NCBI RefSeq assembly: GCF_000761485.1
Contig: NZ_JPMX01000004.1
Span: forward strand, 1-32,168
Direction of reading: 5' to 3'
DNA: 32,168 bases
Source of the DNA: Modestobacter caceresii
GTDB taxonomy: Bacteria; Actinomycetota; Actinomycetes; Mycobacteriales; Geodermatophilaceae
In this document: positions 1 through 7,297 of the stretch, in pieces
Position numbering within the stretch: position 1 is the stretch's first letter
How the letters are laid out: each line of letters starts with the position of its first letter
Program-made: the position numbers and the translations under genes
Notes under the pieces: generated by a model
What the model saw: the letters and a program-made list of their open reading frames with translations, nothing else
Told to the model about the DNA's origin: nothing
Databases searched by the model: none

Positions 1-154
1 GGGCGGCGGCCTCGCGCAGCCCCGGCTCGGCGGCCCGGCTGTCCAGCGTGGCCAGCCGGACGGGGCCCTCCGGCGCCGGCAGCACCGCGTCGACGGCGGC
101 CAGCAGCTCGTCGGCGGTCGCCCCGGAGCGTGCGCCGATGCCCACCACGATCAC
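1..154 (-). CDS. CobE/CbiG C-terminal-domain protein, partial (runs off left edge)
   Basis: Only the first 51 codons are inside the window. They read [20 protein letters not shown] at the start and continue to a [17 protein letters not shown] segment. This is the typical N-terminal part of the CobE / CbiG C-terminal domain, which acts in corrin ring contraction chemistry around precorrin-3B to -5. The start is a GTG whose last bases form the TGA of cbiO (GTGA, 4-base overlap), so the two are probably translationally coupled. It is the last visible gene of the riboswitch operon. I cannot see whether the missing part fuses to another cobalamin enzyme, as is common in actinobacteria. Confidence 0.75.
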   Translation of the reverse strand, partial: MIVVGIGARSGATADELLAAVDAVLPAPEGPVRLATLDSRAAEPGLREAAA

Positions 155-996
155 GCCGTCACCCCGGGACGGTCGGGGAGCGCGGCGATCAGCGCGTCGG
201 CGTCCCGGGGGAGGGCGCCGTCGGGCAGCAGCCCGAGGGCCTGCAGCCGGGCGCCGACGCTGAGCGCCCACGGGCGGTCCAGCCGGGCGCGGGCCAGCAG
301 CGCGTCATCGCCCAGGACGACGTCCGGGGCGCCCTGCACCACCCCGCCGTCCACCACCACGGCGACCTCGTCGGCCCAGCGCAGCGCCAGGTCGACGTCG
401 TGGGTGCTCATCACGATCGTCGAGTCGGCCTCCTGCAGCCGGGCCAGGGCGGCCAGCGCCTCGCCGACCGCGGTCGGGTCGAGCCCGGCGGTCGGCTCGT
501 CGAGCATCAGCACGCAGGGCCGCATGGCGACCGCACCGGCGATGGCGACCCGCTTCCGTTCGCCGTAGGAGAGCTGGTGCGTCGGGCGGCCGGCCAGGTG
601 CGCCACGGCGAGCAGCTCCAGCGCCTCGGCGACCCGCGCCCGCACCTCGTCCTCGGGCAGGCCCAGGTTCACCGGCCCGAAGGAGACGTCCTGGGCGACC
701 GAGGCGCTGAACAGCTGGTCGTCGGGGTCCTGCAGCACCAGCTGCACCGCCTGCCGGTGGGCGCGCAGGCCCGCGCGGGTGGCGTGCAGCTCGGCGCCGT
801 CCAGGGTGATGCGGCCGCGCACCGGCGCCAGTGCCCCGGACAGGCAGCGCAGCAGCGTCGTCTTGCCCGATCCGTTCGCGCCCAGCAGCGCGAGCCGGCG
901 GCCGGGCGGCACTGTCAGCGAGGCACCGTCCAGCACCCGGGCGCCCCGCTCGTACCCGGCGACCAGGCCCTCGGCCGCCAGCGTCAGGTGGCTCAT
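151..996 (-). CDS. cbiO: Cobalt ECF transporter ATP-binding subunit CbiO
   Basis: 281 residues, a normal length for an ECF-type ATPase. Seen directly: Walker [10 protein letters not shown] (about residues 38-46), Q-loop region [12 protein letters not shown] (typical of ECF ATPases, which often carry DPDDQ/NPDDQ here), ABC signature LSYGERKRV, Walker [14 protein letters not shown] and the switch histidine in STHDVDL. It powers cobalt uptake with CbiQ, CbiM and CbiN, whose genes lie directly upstream in the same operon. Its ATG overlaps the cbiQ stop (ATGA), and its stop overlaps the GTG of the next gene. Only one ATPase gene is visible, so the pump probably uses a CbiO homodimer, as in known CbiMNQO systems. 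Confidence 0.95.
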   Translation of the reverse strand: MSHLTLAAEGLVAGYERGARVLDGASLTVPPGRRLALLGANGSGKTTLLRCLSGALAPVRGRITLDGAELHATRAGLRAHRQAVQLVLQDPDDQLFSASVAQDVSFGPVNLGLPEDEVRARVAEALELLAVAHLAGRPTHQLSYGERKRVAIAGAVAMRPCVLMLDEPTAGLDPTAVGEALAALARLQEADSTIVMSTHDVDLALRWADEVAVVVDGGVVQGAPDVVLGDDALLARARLDRPWALSVGARLQALGLLPDGALPRDADALIAALPDRPGVTA

Positions 997-1727
997 GCCA
1001 GCACGCTCACGGTGACCAGGGCGGCCAGCCCGACGACGGTGCTCGCGACGAACCGGGGGGAGGAGGGCAGCACCTCCGGCAGCACCCGCAGCCCGGTCTC
1101 CATGCCGCGCCCGGCCAGCCCGTCGGACAGCCGGCGGGCCCGGTCCCAGGAGCGGGTCAGCACCGCGGCGGCCAGCATCCCCGAGGAGCGGTAGGAGTTC
1201 CGGATGCCCGCGTGCCCCATCCGGGCGGCCTGCGCCTCGCGGATGGTGGACAGGCTGGTGAGCAGCACGAACAGCATCCGGTAGGTCACCGAGGCCACCT
1301 CGACCACGGCGTCGGGCACCCGCATCCGGTGCAGCGCAGGCAACAGGTCCGACATAGGCGTCGTCGTCGCCAGCAGCAGCACCGCCGCGCTGCCGGCCAC
1401 CGCGTGCCCGACCAGCCCGCCTGCCCGAGCGGCGGCGTCCGGAGCCCAGCCGAGGCCGCCGTCCCCGACCTGGACCACCGCCGTGACCGCCCCGATCAGG
1501 ATGAACGCCAGCGGCAGCCGCACCGCGCGGCCGAACGTGCGCGCCGGCACCCGGGCCGGGCCCAGCGCCAGGACGACGGCGGCCAGCCCGACCAGCAGGC
1601 TCCCCGGCCAGGCCGGCAGCACCAGCGCGGCGAGCACCAGTCCTCCGCTGAGCAGCAGCTTGTCGGCGGGGGAGCGCAGCCGCCAGGCACTGGCCCAGGC
1701 GGCGTCGTCGATCGCCAGCCCGGTCAC
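993..1727 (-). CDS. cbiQ: Cobalt ECF transporter transmembrane subunit CbiQ
   Basis: 244 residues beginning with GTG ([22 protein letters not shown]). An early Asp/Trp region followed by a long hydrophobic block is usual for CbiQ, the T component that links the ATPase to the membrane metal-binding part. Several membrane helices are evident (around [36 protein letters not shown]). The cytoplasmic coupling region holds the expected Ala-Arg-Gly type motifs ([21 protein letters not shown]). The open frame continues upstream into cbiN, but that extension is Arg-rich and has no family resemblance. I chose the GTG that overlaps the cbiN TGA (GTGA), matching the 4-base overlaps of the rest of the operon. 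Confidence 0.93.
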   Translation of the reverse strand: MTGLAIDDAAWASAWRLRSPADKLLLSGGLVLAALVLPAWPGSLLVGLAAVVLALGPARVPARTFGRAVRLPLAFILIGAVTAVVQVGDGGLGWAPDAAARAGGLVGHAVAGSAAVLLLATTTPMSDLLPALHRMRVPDAVVEVASVTYRMLFVLLTSLSTIREAQAARMGHAGIRNSYRSSGMLAAAVLTRSWDRARRLSDGLAGRGMETGLRVLPEVLPSSPRFVASTVVGLAALVTVSVLA

Positions 1728-2095
1728 GGCGCCGCGGGGGGCGTGGCTGCCTCCTCCGCCGTCCGGCGCTGTCGCTCCGCCGTCCGGCGCTGTCGCTTCG
1801 CCGTCTGGCGCTGTCGCTCCGCCGTCCGGCGGCCCTTCAGCCGGCCGAGAACGTAGCCCAGCACGCCGCCGCCCAGCGCCGCCTGCATGGCGAACAGGCC
1901 GGACTCGATCTCCGAGGAGCCCGGGGAGAAGACCGACTCGAACCACGGCTCGTAGCCGGCGTCGGAGTCCTCGATCAGCTCGGTGGCCTGGCTGTCCGTG
2001 CCGGCGTACTCGCTGCCGCCGTCGAGCAGCAGCGGGGTGGCGAACAGGGCGATCACGGCCAGCACCAGCAGTGCGGTGACCAGGTGCCGCCTCAT
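1724..2095 (-). CDS. cbiN: Cobalt transporter accessory subunit CbiN with a repetitive basic tail
   Basis: 123 residues. An N-terminal membrane helix ([20 protein letters not shown]) is followed by the extracytoplasmic CbiN signature ([40 protein letters not shown]) and a second helix. CbiN is the small helper that delivers or loads cobalt for CbiM. The family normally ends soon after the second helix. Here about 30 extra residues follow, built from a repeated basic heptad close to RQRRTAE, encoded by a 21-base tandem repeat, and ending in a short Ala/Pro stretch. Start and stop overlap cbiM and cbiQ by 4 bases each. The tail should be cytoplasmic; its role is unknown. Confidence 0.93.
   Translation of the reverse strand: MRRHLVTALLVLAVIALFATPLLLDGGSEYAGTDSQATELIEDSDAGYEPWFESVFSPGSSEIESGLFAMQAALGGGVLGYVLGRLKGRRTAERQRQTAKRQRRTAERQRRTAEEAATPPAAP
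1755..1831. repeat. 21-base tandem repeat inside cbiN (about 3.6 units)
   Basis: Units at 1755-1775, 1776-1796 and 1797-1817, then a 14-base partial unit at 1818-1831. The first two units are identical. The third differs at two positions. The unit is seven codons long, so copy number can change without breaking the cbiN frame. Each unit encodes a basic heptad close to RQRRTAE/K. Confidence 0.9.
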
Positions 2096-2808
2096 CGCTC
2101 ACCCCCCGGGGTGGGCTCGGGCACCGGGGCCTGATCGGGCTCCGGGGTGCGGCGGAGGACGCCGAGGCGCTCCAGCTCGGGGCGGGCGTTGACCACCAGC
2201 ACCCGGAACAGCAGGACGCCGAGCAGGCCCTCGCCGATCGCCAGCGGCACCTGGGTGAACGCGAAGACGGACAGGAACTTCGCCGCCGCCCCGGCGAAGC
2301 CGCTGGCTGCGTCGGGGTGCGCCCAGGCCAGCTGCAGCGCCGTCGTCACGTAGGTGGCCAGGTCGGCCACGGCCATCGCGGCGAAGACCCCGGGGAGGAG
2401 TCCACCCCCGCTGCGCCGGACCAGCCGGTAGACGGCGTAGCCGGCCCAGGGACCGACCACCGCCATCGAGAACGCGTTGGCGCCCAGGGTGGTCAGCCCG
2501 CCGTGCGCGAGCAGCAGTGCCTGGAACAGCAGCACCACCGTGCCGAGCAGGGCCATCACCGGTGGTCGGAACAGGACGGCGCCCAGCCCGGTGCCGGTCG
2601 GATGGCTGGAGCTGCCGGTGATCGAGGGCAGCTTGATCGCGCTGAGCACGAACGTGAACGCCCCGGCAGCGCCGAGCAGCAGGGTCGACTCCGGGTTCTC
2701 GCGCACCTCCTTGACCACGGCGCGTGCACCGTGGACGACGAACGGGGCGGCGGCGATCGTCCAGCCGATGGCGTGCGCGGGTGGCAGGAACCCCTCAGCG
2801 ATGTGCAT
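2092..2808 (-). CDS. cbiM: Cobalt ECF transporter substrate-binding membrane subunit CbiM
   Basis: 238 residues starting MHIAEGFLP, the hallmark CbiM N-terminus. In the family His2 sits in the cobalt-binding site together with the amino-terminal nitrogen after methionine removal, so this start is firm. An AGGAGG Shine-Dalgarno lies 6 bases upstream. Multiple hydrophobic helices follow, with the conserved segments [18 protein letters not shown] and [17 protein letters not shown]. The C-terminus carries about 25 residues of Pro/Glu-rich tail. The first 14 bases of the gene overlap the end of cobB. It is the first transporter gene of the cbiMNQO block. Confidence 0.97.
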   Translation of the reverse strand: MHIAEGFLPPAHAIGWTIAAAPFVVHGARAVVKEVRENPESTLLLGAAGAFTFVLSAIKLPSITGSSSHPTGTGLGAVLFRPPVMALLGTVVLLFQALLLAHGGLTTLGANAFSMAVVGPWAGYAVYRLVRRSGGGLLPGVFAAMAVADLATYVTTALQLAWAHPDAASGFAGAAAKFLSVFAFTQVPLAIGEGLLGVLLFRVLVVNARPELERLGVLRRTPEPDQAPVPEPTPGGER

Positions 2809-4174
2809 GCCCGACCTCCTGGGGGACCCGCGCGGCAGCGGCGACGAAGCGGGTGGCCATCCCGGGGGAGCCGGCCCAGTTCAGGTGCAGGTAGGAGGCG
2901 TGCACGTTGCCGGTCACGAAGCCCTCCGGCCCGTCGGCGTTCCACTGCCAGGCGGGGGTCGCCCCGGCGGCCGGACCGGCGGTGGTGCGGTGGAACTCGT
3001 GCCCGCGCACCCGGGTGCCGGCCGGGGCCAGCACGCTGTCGGTGAGCGCCACCGCAGCGCGGTAGCCCAGCGTGAGCTTGGGGTGCATCGCCGTCGTCGT
3101 GGGCAGCACGCCGCACATCGGCTCGCCGTCCAGCTCCTGGGAGAGGTACAGCAGCCCGGCGCACTCCGCGGCGATCGGGCCGCCGCGGGCGGCGAGGTCG
3201 GCGATCGCCGTCCGCAGGCCGACGTTGGCGCTGAGCGCGCTGGCGTGCACCTCGGGGAAGCCGCCGCCGACGACCAGCGCCCGGGTGCCCTCGGGGAGTG
3301 CGTCGTCCCGCAGCGGGTCGACGGTCACGACCTCGGCGCCGGCCGCGGTGAGCAGCTCGGCGGTCTCGGCGTAGCCGAAGGTGAACGCCGGGCCGCCGGC
3401 CACCGCGACGACCGGGCGGCCCTCGACCGGGGTCACCTCGGCGGCCGGGTCCCAGGGCTCGCCGGTGAGGTCCGGCGCGGTGCGGGCCAGCCGCAGGACG
3501 GCGTCCAGGTCGATGCTCGACTCCACCACCGCGCCCAGCGCGCGCCCGGTGCGCACCGCCTCCGCCGACCGCTCGGCGGCCGGCACCAGGCCCAGGTGCC
3601 GGGACGGCGTCTGCAGCTCCGCGATCCGGCGGACCGCACCGAGCACCGGCACCCCGGCCGTGCCCAGCGCCTCGCGCAGGATCGCCTCGTGCCGGTCGCT
3701 GCCGACCCGGTTGAGGACGACGCCGCCGATCCGCACCGTCGGGTCGAAGGTGGCGAACCCGTGCACCAGCGCGGCCACGCTGCGGGCCTGCGACGCCGCG
3801 TCCACGACCAGCACCACCGGCGCCTGCAGGTGCGCGGCGACCTGGGCGGTGGAGCCGTAGCCGGGCTCGACGCTGGCGTGCGCGGCGCCGTCGAACAGCC
3901 CCATCACGCCCTCGACCACCGCGACGTCGGCGCCCCGCGAGCCGTGCAGGAACAGCGGGGTGATCCGGTCGTCGCCGACCAGCCACTTGTCCAGGTTGCG
4001 GCCCGGGCGGCCGGCGGCGAGACCGTGGTAGCCCGGGTCGATGTAGTCGGGGCCGACCTTGTGCGGGCTCACGGTGAGCCCGCGGGCGGTCAGCGCGGCG
4101 ATCAGGCCGGTGGTGATCGACGTCTTCCCGGCGTTGGACGACGGCGCGGCCACCACGATCCGCGGCACCCTCAT
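2795..4174 (-). CDS. cobB: Cobyrinate a,c-diamide synthase (CobB/CbiA family)
   Basis: 459 residues. It uses ATP and glutamine to amidate the a and c side chains of the corrin ring. The N-terminal synthetase half has the P-loop-like [10 protein letters not shown], then [12 protein letters not shown] and [11 protein letters not shown]. The C-terminal glutamine amidotransferase half has the nucleophile Cys at about residue 338 in [11 protein letters not shown] and the conserved HEFHRT block. An earlier in-frame ATG exists at 4187-4189 (adds MRGRA). I prefer the ATG at 4172-4174 because family members start close to the [10 protein letters not shown] strand and the earlier ATG abuts a palindromic repeat with no properly spaced ribosome site. 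It could equally be called hydrogenobyrinate a,c-diamide synthase, depending on when cobalt is inserted. Confidence 0.95.
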   Translation of the reverse strand: MRVPRIVVAAPSSNAGKTSITTGLIAALTARGLTVSPHKVGPDYIDPGYHGLAAGRPGRNLDKWLVGDDRITPLFLHGSRGADVAVVEGVMGLFDGAAHASVEPGYGSTAQVAAHLQAPVVLVVDAASQARSVAALVHGFATFDPTVRIGGVVLNRVGSDRHEAILREALGTAGVPVLGAVRRIAELQTPSRHLGLVPAAERSAEAVRTGRALGAVVESSIDLDAVLRLARTAPDLTGEPWDPAAEVTPVEGRPVVAVAGGPAFTFGYAETAELLTAAGAEVVTVDPLRDDALPEGTRALVVGGGFPEVHASALSANVGLRTAIADLAARGGPIAAECAGLLYLSQELDGEPMCGVLPTTTAMHPKLTLGYRAAVALTDSVLAPAGTRVRGHEFHRTTAGPAAGATPAWQWNADGPEGFVTGNVHASYLHLNWAGSPGMATRFVAAAARVPQEVGHAHR

Positions 4175-4190
4175 CGCCCGACCCCGCATT

Positions 4191-4214
4191 CCACCAGAAT
4201 GGCCATTTTGGTGG
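4191..4214. repeat. AT-rich 24-base palindrome, copy 1 (one mismatch)
   Basis: Arms of 10 bases (CCACCAGAAT and ATTTTGGTGG) around a GGCC centre. One position breaks the symmetry. It lies in the cobO-cobB gap of the operon and touches the upstream candidate start of cobB. The A/T runs stand out against the surrounding GC-rich DNA. Confidence 0.9.
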
Positions 4215-4220
4215 CCGAGC

Positions 4221-4246
4221 AGGAACGCGCCGGTTCCTCAGGAACC
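4221..4246. repeat. Mutually exclusive small hairpins between the two palindromes
   Basis: AGGAAC (4221-4226), GGTTCCT (4232-4238) and AGGAACC (4240-4246) follow one another. The middle block can pair with either neighbour. This is seen directly; any regulatory effect is inference. Confidence 0.6.
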
Positions 4247-4268
4247 ACCAAAATGGCCATTTTGGTGG
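4245..4268. repeat. AT-rich 24-base palindrome, copy 2 (perfect)
   Basis: Perfect inverted repeat with 10-base arms CCACCAAAAT and ATTTTGGTGG around GGCC, 30 bases from copy 1 and only 9 bases downstream of the cobO stop. There is no T-tract, so it does not look like a classical terminator. Confidence 0.95.
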
Positions 4269-4277
4269 CCGGGTGGG

Positions 4278-4892
4278 TCACCACTCGATCCCCCGTTGGC
4301 CCTTCTGGCCGGCGTCCATCGGGTGTTTGACCTTGGTCATCTCCACGACCAGGTCAGCGGCCTCGATCAGCGCCGGCGGGGCGTTGCGCCCGGTGATGAC
4401 GACGTGCTGGCTGCCCGGCCGGTTCGTCAGCGTCTCGACGACGTCCTCGATGTCGACCCAGCCCCACTTCAGCGGGTAGGTGAACTCGTCGAGCACGTAG
4501 AACCGGTGCGCCTCGGCGGCCAGGTCGCGCTTGATCTGCGCCCAGCCCTCGGCGGCGTCACCGGCGTGGTCGGTCTCGTCGCCGTGCTTGCGCGACCACG
4601 ACCAGCCCGAGCCCATCTTGTGCCAGACCACCGGGCCGCCCTCGCCGGTGGTCTCGTGCACCCGGCCCAGTGCGGTCAGCGCGTTCTCCTCGCCGACCTT
4701 CCACTTGGCGCTCTTGACGAACTGGTAGACCGCGATCGACCAGCCCTGGTTCCACGCCCGCATCGCCATCCCGAAGGCAGCGGTGGACTTGCCCTTCATC
4801 TCGCCCGTGTGCACCGCGAGCAGCGGTCGGTTGCGGCGCTGCCGAGTGGTCAGCCCGTCGACCGGGACCGCGGTCACCTGTCCCTGGGGCAC
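4278..4892 (-). CDS. cobO: Corrinoid (cob(I)alamin) adenosyltransferase, CobO/BtuR family
   Basis: 204 residues, the usual CobO length. It transfers the adenosyl group of ATP to reduced corrinoid. Seen: the P-loop in LLAVHTGEMKGKSTAAFGMA (about residues 24-43), AVYQFVKSAKW, the WSWSRKHGDET region, FYVLDEFTYPLKWGW and the C-terminal MTKVKHPMDAGQKGQRGIEW, which is near-diagnostic for this family. The start is a GTG with a GGAGG site 5 bases upstream. It follows the chelatase gene by 73 bases and precedes cobB by about 100 bases that contain the palindromic repeats. Confidence 0.97.
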   Translation of the reverse strand: MPQGQVTAVPVDGLTTRQRRNRPLLAVHTGEMKGKSTAAFGMAMRAWNQGWSIAVYQFVKSAKWKVGEENALTALGRVHETTGEGGPVVWHKMGSGWSWSRKHGDETDHAGDAAEGWAQIKRDLAAEAHRFYVLDEFTYPLKWGWVDIEDVVETLTNRPGSQHVVITGRNAPPALIEAADLVVEMTKVKHPMDAGQKGQRGIEW

Positions 4893-4946
4893 TGGTCCTC
4901 CTCGCTGGCGCTCGTCGGCCGACTGCCTGGCACTGTGCTCATCGGT

Positions 4947-4960
4947 GAGCTCGCGAGCTC
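4947..4960. repeat. GAGCTCGCGAGCTC palindrome between the chelatase gene and cobO
   Basis: A perfect 14-base palindrome just after the chelatase stop, extended by imperfect GTGAG/CTCAC flanks. It could fold into an RNA hairpin between two operon genes. No T-run follows it. Confidence 0.6.
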
Positions 4961-4965
4961 GCTCA

Positions 4966-7050
4966 CTAGGCCGCCTCTCGCACCGTGCGGACCAGCGACT
5001 CCGCGCCGAGTTCCTCGAGCCGCATCGTCTGCGCGCCCAGCGCCGTGCCCAGCGACGCGGCCAGGCCCAGCCGCACCGGCCCGGACTCGCAGTCGACGAC
5101 GACGCTCGCCGTCCCGGCCGCGGCGAGCAGGCCGGCGGCCCGGCGGGCGTCGGAGAGGTGGTCGCCGCCGCGCGGCCCGGTCGCCCGGCCGTCGGTCACG
5201 ACGACGAGCAGCGGGCGGCGCTGCGGGTCGCGGACCCGCTCCAGCCGCAGCGTCTCGTGCGCCCGGAGCAGCCCGGCGGCGAGCGGGGTGCGCCCGCCGG
5301 TGGGCAGGCTGGTCAGCCGGGCGGCGGCGGCCTCCACCGACCAGGTGGGCGGCAGGGTCAGCTCGGCGTCCGCGCCGCGGAAGGTGATCAGCCCGACCTT
5401 GTCCCGGCGCTGGTAGGCGTCCATCAGCAGCGAGAGGACGGCGCCCTTCACCGCGGCCATCCGGGAGCGGGCGCCCATCGAGCCGCTGGCGTCGACCACG
5501 AAGAGGACGAGGTTGCCCTCGCGGCCCTCCAGCGTGGCCTGGCGCAGGTCCTCGTGCTGCAGGCGCAGCCCGGCGCCGCTGCGGCCGCGGGCCCGCTGGT
5601 GCGGTGCGGCAGCGAGCACGGTGTCGACCAGGTGCAGCTTGGTGACGCTGCCCTCGGGACGCCGGGAGCCGACCACCCGCCCGCGCTCGCTGCGCGCCTT
5701 CGACCGCCGGCCCGACGCGCCCGCACCCATGCCGGGCACCTCCAGCCGCTGCACCAGGAACGCGGCGTCCGGGGCGACGGCGGCCTTCTCCGGTGCGGGC
5801 GCGGCGTCGGTGTGCCCACCGCCCTCACCCCGCGGCGCCGTCGTCGGTGGCTGCTCGTCCGGGGCCCCGCCGTCCTGCGGAGCCGGCGCCGACTCACCCT
5901 CAGCACCACCAAAATGGCCATTCTGGTGGTCGGGGGAGGTGTCGCCCGGGGGAGGGGTGCCGCCGCCGTCGGGGGGAGAGTCCGGGCCGTCGGTGGGGTC
6001 GGTGCCCTCGGGCGGGGTGGGGTCGTCGTCCGGGTCGTCGTCGGGGCGGGAGTCGGCGAGGGCCTGGTCCAGGGTGTCGTCGTCGAGGCCGGGGGCGTCG
6101 AAGGGGTTGCGCCGGCGGCGGTGCGGGAGGGCGAGCCGGGCGGCGACCCGGACGTCGTCCTCGGTGACGTCGGTGCGGCCGCACCAGGCGGCGTGCGCGA
6201 TCGCGGCGCGGGCTGTGACCAGGTCGGCGCGCAGGCCGTCGACGTCGAAGGCGGCGCAGACGCTGGTGACCTGGCGGAGGGCGGCGTCGCTCAGCACCAC
6301 GCTGGGCAGCAGCGCGCGGGCCGCGGCGATCTGGTCCGCCAGCTCACGCTCGGAGACGGCCCAGGCGGCGGCGAAGGCTGCCGGGTCGGCGTCGTAGCCG
6401 AACCGGCGGCGGACCACCTCGGCGCGCAGGTCGGCGTCCCGGGGGGCGGCGACCTCGACGGTGAGCCCGAACCGGTCCAGCAGCTGGGGGCGGAGCTCGC
6501 CCTCCTCCGGGTTCATGGTGCCGACCAGCAGGAAGCGGGCGGCGTGCCGCACCGAGACGCCCTCGCGCTCGACGTAGGCCCGGCCCAGGGCGGCGGCGTC
6601 CAGCAGCAGGTCGACCAGGTGGTCGTGCAGCAGGTTGACCTCGTCGACGTACAGGACGCCGCGGTGCGCACCGGCCAGCAGCCCGGGCTCGAAGGACTTC
6701 ACGCCCTCGGTGAGCGCCCGCTCCAGGTCCAGCGAGCCGACCAGCCGGTCCTCCGAGGCGCCGACCGGCAGCTCGACGAGGCGGGCCGGGCGGGTGACGG
6801 GGCGGTCGTCGGCGGAGTGCGGGCCGTCCGGGCACTCCGGGTCGGGGGCGGCGGGGTCGCAGGCGAAGCGGCAGCCGGCGACGACGTCGACCGGGGGCAG
6901 GACGGCGGCCAGGGCGCGGACCGTCGTCGACTTCGCGGTGCCCTTCTCGCCGCGCACCAGCACTCCACCCACGGCGGGGGAGACGGCGTTGAGCAGCAGC
7001 GCCAGTCGCATGTCGTCCATGCCGACGACGGCGCCGAAGGGATAGGTCAT
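4966..7050 (-). CDS. Fused AAA+ / VWA chelatase subunit (ChlI-ChlD type), probably for cobalt insertion
   Basis: 694 residues. The N-terminal AAA+ ATPase domain (about 1-340) has Walker A in VRGEKGTAKSTTVRAL (about 35-45), VLYVDEVNLLHDHLVDLLL and the sensor segment LLVGTMNPEEGELRPQLLDRFGL. A Pro/Asp/Gly-rich linker (about 345-450) follows. A C-terminal von Willebrand A domain carries the MIDAS motif VVDASGSMG (Asp near residue 520). Such fusions combine the I and D subunits of magnesium chelatase. In a B12 operon next to cobO it is most likely the motor partner of a CobN cobaltochelatase, which is not in this window. I chose the ATG at 7048-7050; the open frame upstream of it is riboswitch sequence. 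A GGGGAGAGG stretch is 15 bases upstream, somewhat far. One palindrome copy lies in the linker coding region. Confidence 0.92.
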   Translation of the reverse strand: MTYPFGAVVGMDDMRLALLLNAVSPAVGGVLVRGEKGTAKSTTVRALAAVLPPVDVVAGCRFACDPAAPDPECPDGPHSADDRPVTRPARLVELPVGASEDRLVGSLDLERALTEGVKSFEPGLLAGAHRGVLYVDEVNLLHDHLVDLLLDAAALGRAYVEREGVSVRHAARFLLVGTMNPEEGELRPQLLDRFGLTVEVAAPRDADLRAEVVRRRFGYDADPAAFAAAWAVSERELADQIAAARALLPSVVLSDAALRQVTSVCAAFDVDGLRADLVTARAAIAHAAWCGRTDVTEDDVRVAARLALPHRRRRNPFDAPGLDDDTLDQALADSRPDDDPDDDPTPPEGTDPTDGPDSPPDGGGTPPPGDTSPDHQNGHFGGAEGESAPAPQDGGAPDEQPPTTAPRGEGGGHTDAAPAPEKAAVAPDAAFLVQRLEVPGMGAGASGRRSKARSERGRVVGSRRPEGSVTKLHLVDTVLAAAPHQRARGRSGAGLRLQHEDLRQATLEGREGNLVLFVVDASGSMGARSRMAAVKGAVLSLLMDAYQRRDKVGLITFRGADAELTLPPTWSVEAAAARLTSLPTGGRTPLAAGLLRAHETLRLERVRDPQRRPLLVVVTDGRATGPRGGDHLSDARRAAGLLAAAGTASVVVDCESGPVRLGLAASLGTALGAQTMRLEELGAESLVRTVREAA
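5906..5929. repeat. AT-rich 24-base palindrome, copy 3, inside coding sequence
   Basis: Arms CCACCAAAAT and ATTCTGGTGG around GGCC, with one mismatch and one further matching base pair outside. It lies inside the chelatase gene and is translated in frame as part of the disordered linker (about residues 374-382, DHQNGHFGG). Confidence 0.9.
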
Positions 7051-7065
7051 CAGCAGACCACAGGT

Positions 7066-7093
7066 CCTCTCCCCGGGTGTCCACGCCCGGAGG
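7066..7093 (-). promoter_or_regulatory. Putative riboswitch expression platform hairpin masking the ribosome site
   Basis: In the minus-strand transcript CCTCCGGG pairs with CCCGGGGAGAGG across a 7-8 base loop. The 3' arm contains the only purine-rich Shine-Dalgarno candidate (GGGGAGAGG) ahead of the chelatase ATG at 7050. This suggests control of translation initiation; the switch mechanism is inferred. Confidence 0.55.
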
Positions 7094-7102
7094 TGGCAGG
7101 AA

Positions 7103-7195
7103 GCGACGGCGGGAGTTCCTGACTCCCCGGTCGGGACCGGGTCACAGTGGCGGGACCGCGCCGGAGTTCCACCGGGCTTCCTCCACTGCCGTCGC
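7103..7195 (-). promoter_or_regulatory. Cobalamin riboswitch (aptamer core)
   Basis: The minus strand shows the conserved blocks in order: GGAAGCCCGGTGGAACTCC, CCCGCCACTGTGA, a CCCGGT/ACCGGG hairpin, then the B12-box-like GAGTCAGGAACTCCCGCC (7125-7108). The outer stem is an 8-base perfect pairing of GCGACGGC (7195-7188) with GCCGTCGC (7110-7103). This is the short form common in actinobacteria. It sits directly ahead of the chelatase-cobO-cobB-cbiMNQO operon, so high adenosylcobalamin should shut the operon down. Exact outer limits are uncertain. Confidence 0.93.
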
Positions 7196-7250
7196 AGTTG
7201 GAGCGTCATTCGACCACGGCGACCCGGGGTGGGGACAGTGGCGTCGTCTC

Positions 7251-7297
7251 TTGACGAGGTGGAAAGTGATGCGGCACTCTTTCCGGCATGGAAAGAG
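7251..7297 (+). promoter_or_regulatory. Promoter and GGAAAG inverted-repeat operator of the small membrane-protein operon
   Basis: TTGACG (7251-7256), an 18-base spacer and CACTCT (7275-7280) give a plausible -35/-10 pair. The ATG follows 7 bases later, so the transcript would be leaderless. Repeated blocks GGAAAG (7261), CTTTCC (7279-7284) and GGAAAG (7290) form a perfect inverted repeat, CTCTTTCC / GGAAAGAG, around the start codon. A wHTH gene in the same operon is the obvious candidate binder. Confidence 0.55.

Noticed and set aside
1755-1831. Tandem repeat as a CRISPR array
   Set aside because: Units are directly adjacent with no spacers, in a coding sequence, and there is no cas gene.
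2477-4330. Long plus-strand open frame opposite cbiM, cobB and the intergenic region
   Set aside because: Its translation is Arg/Gly/His-rich with no domain signal and lies antisense to clearly recognisable genes, a common artefact of high GC.
5448-5921. A reading frame starting at the palindrome (MAILVVL...)
   Set aside because: The ATG is only part of the palindromic repeat and the frame is a shadow within the chelatase gene on the same strand.
4783-7122. Long plus-strand open frame opposite cobO and the chelatase gene
   Set aside because: Antisense shadow of two well-supported genes; low-complexity translation and no ribosome site.
7051-7209. Upstream extension of the chelatase reading frame to an ATG at 7209
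   Set aside because: The extension is riboswitch sequence with the conserved aptamer blocks. Its translation has no AAA+ similarity and the conserved protein starts at MTYPFGAVVGMDD.
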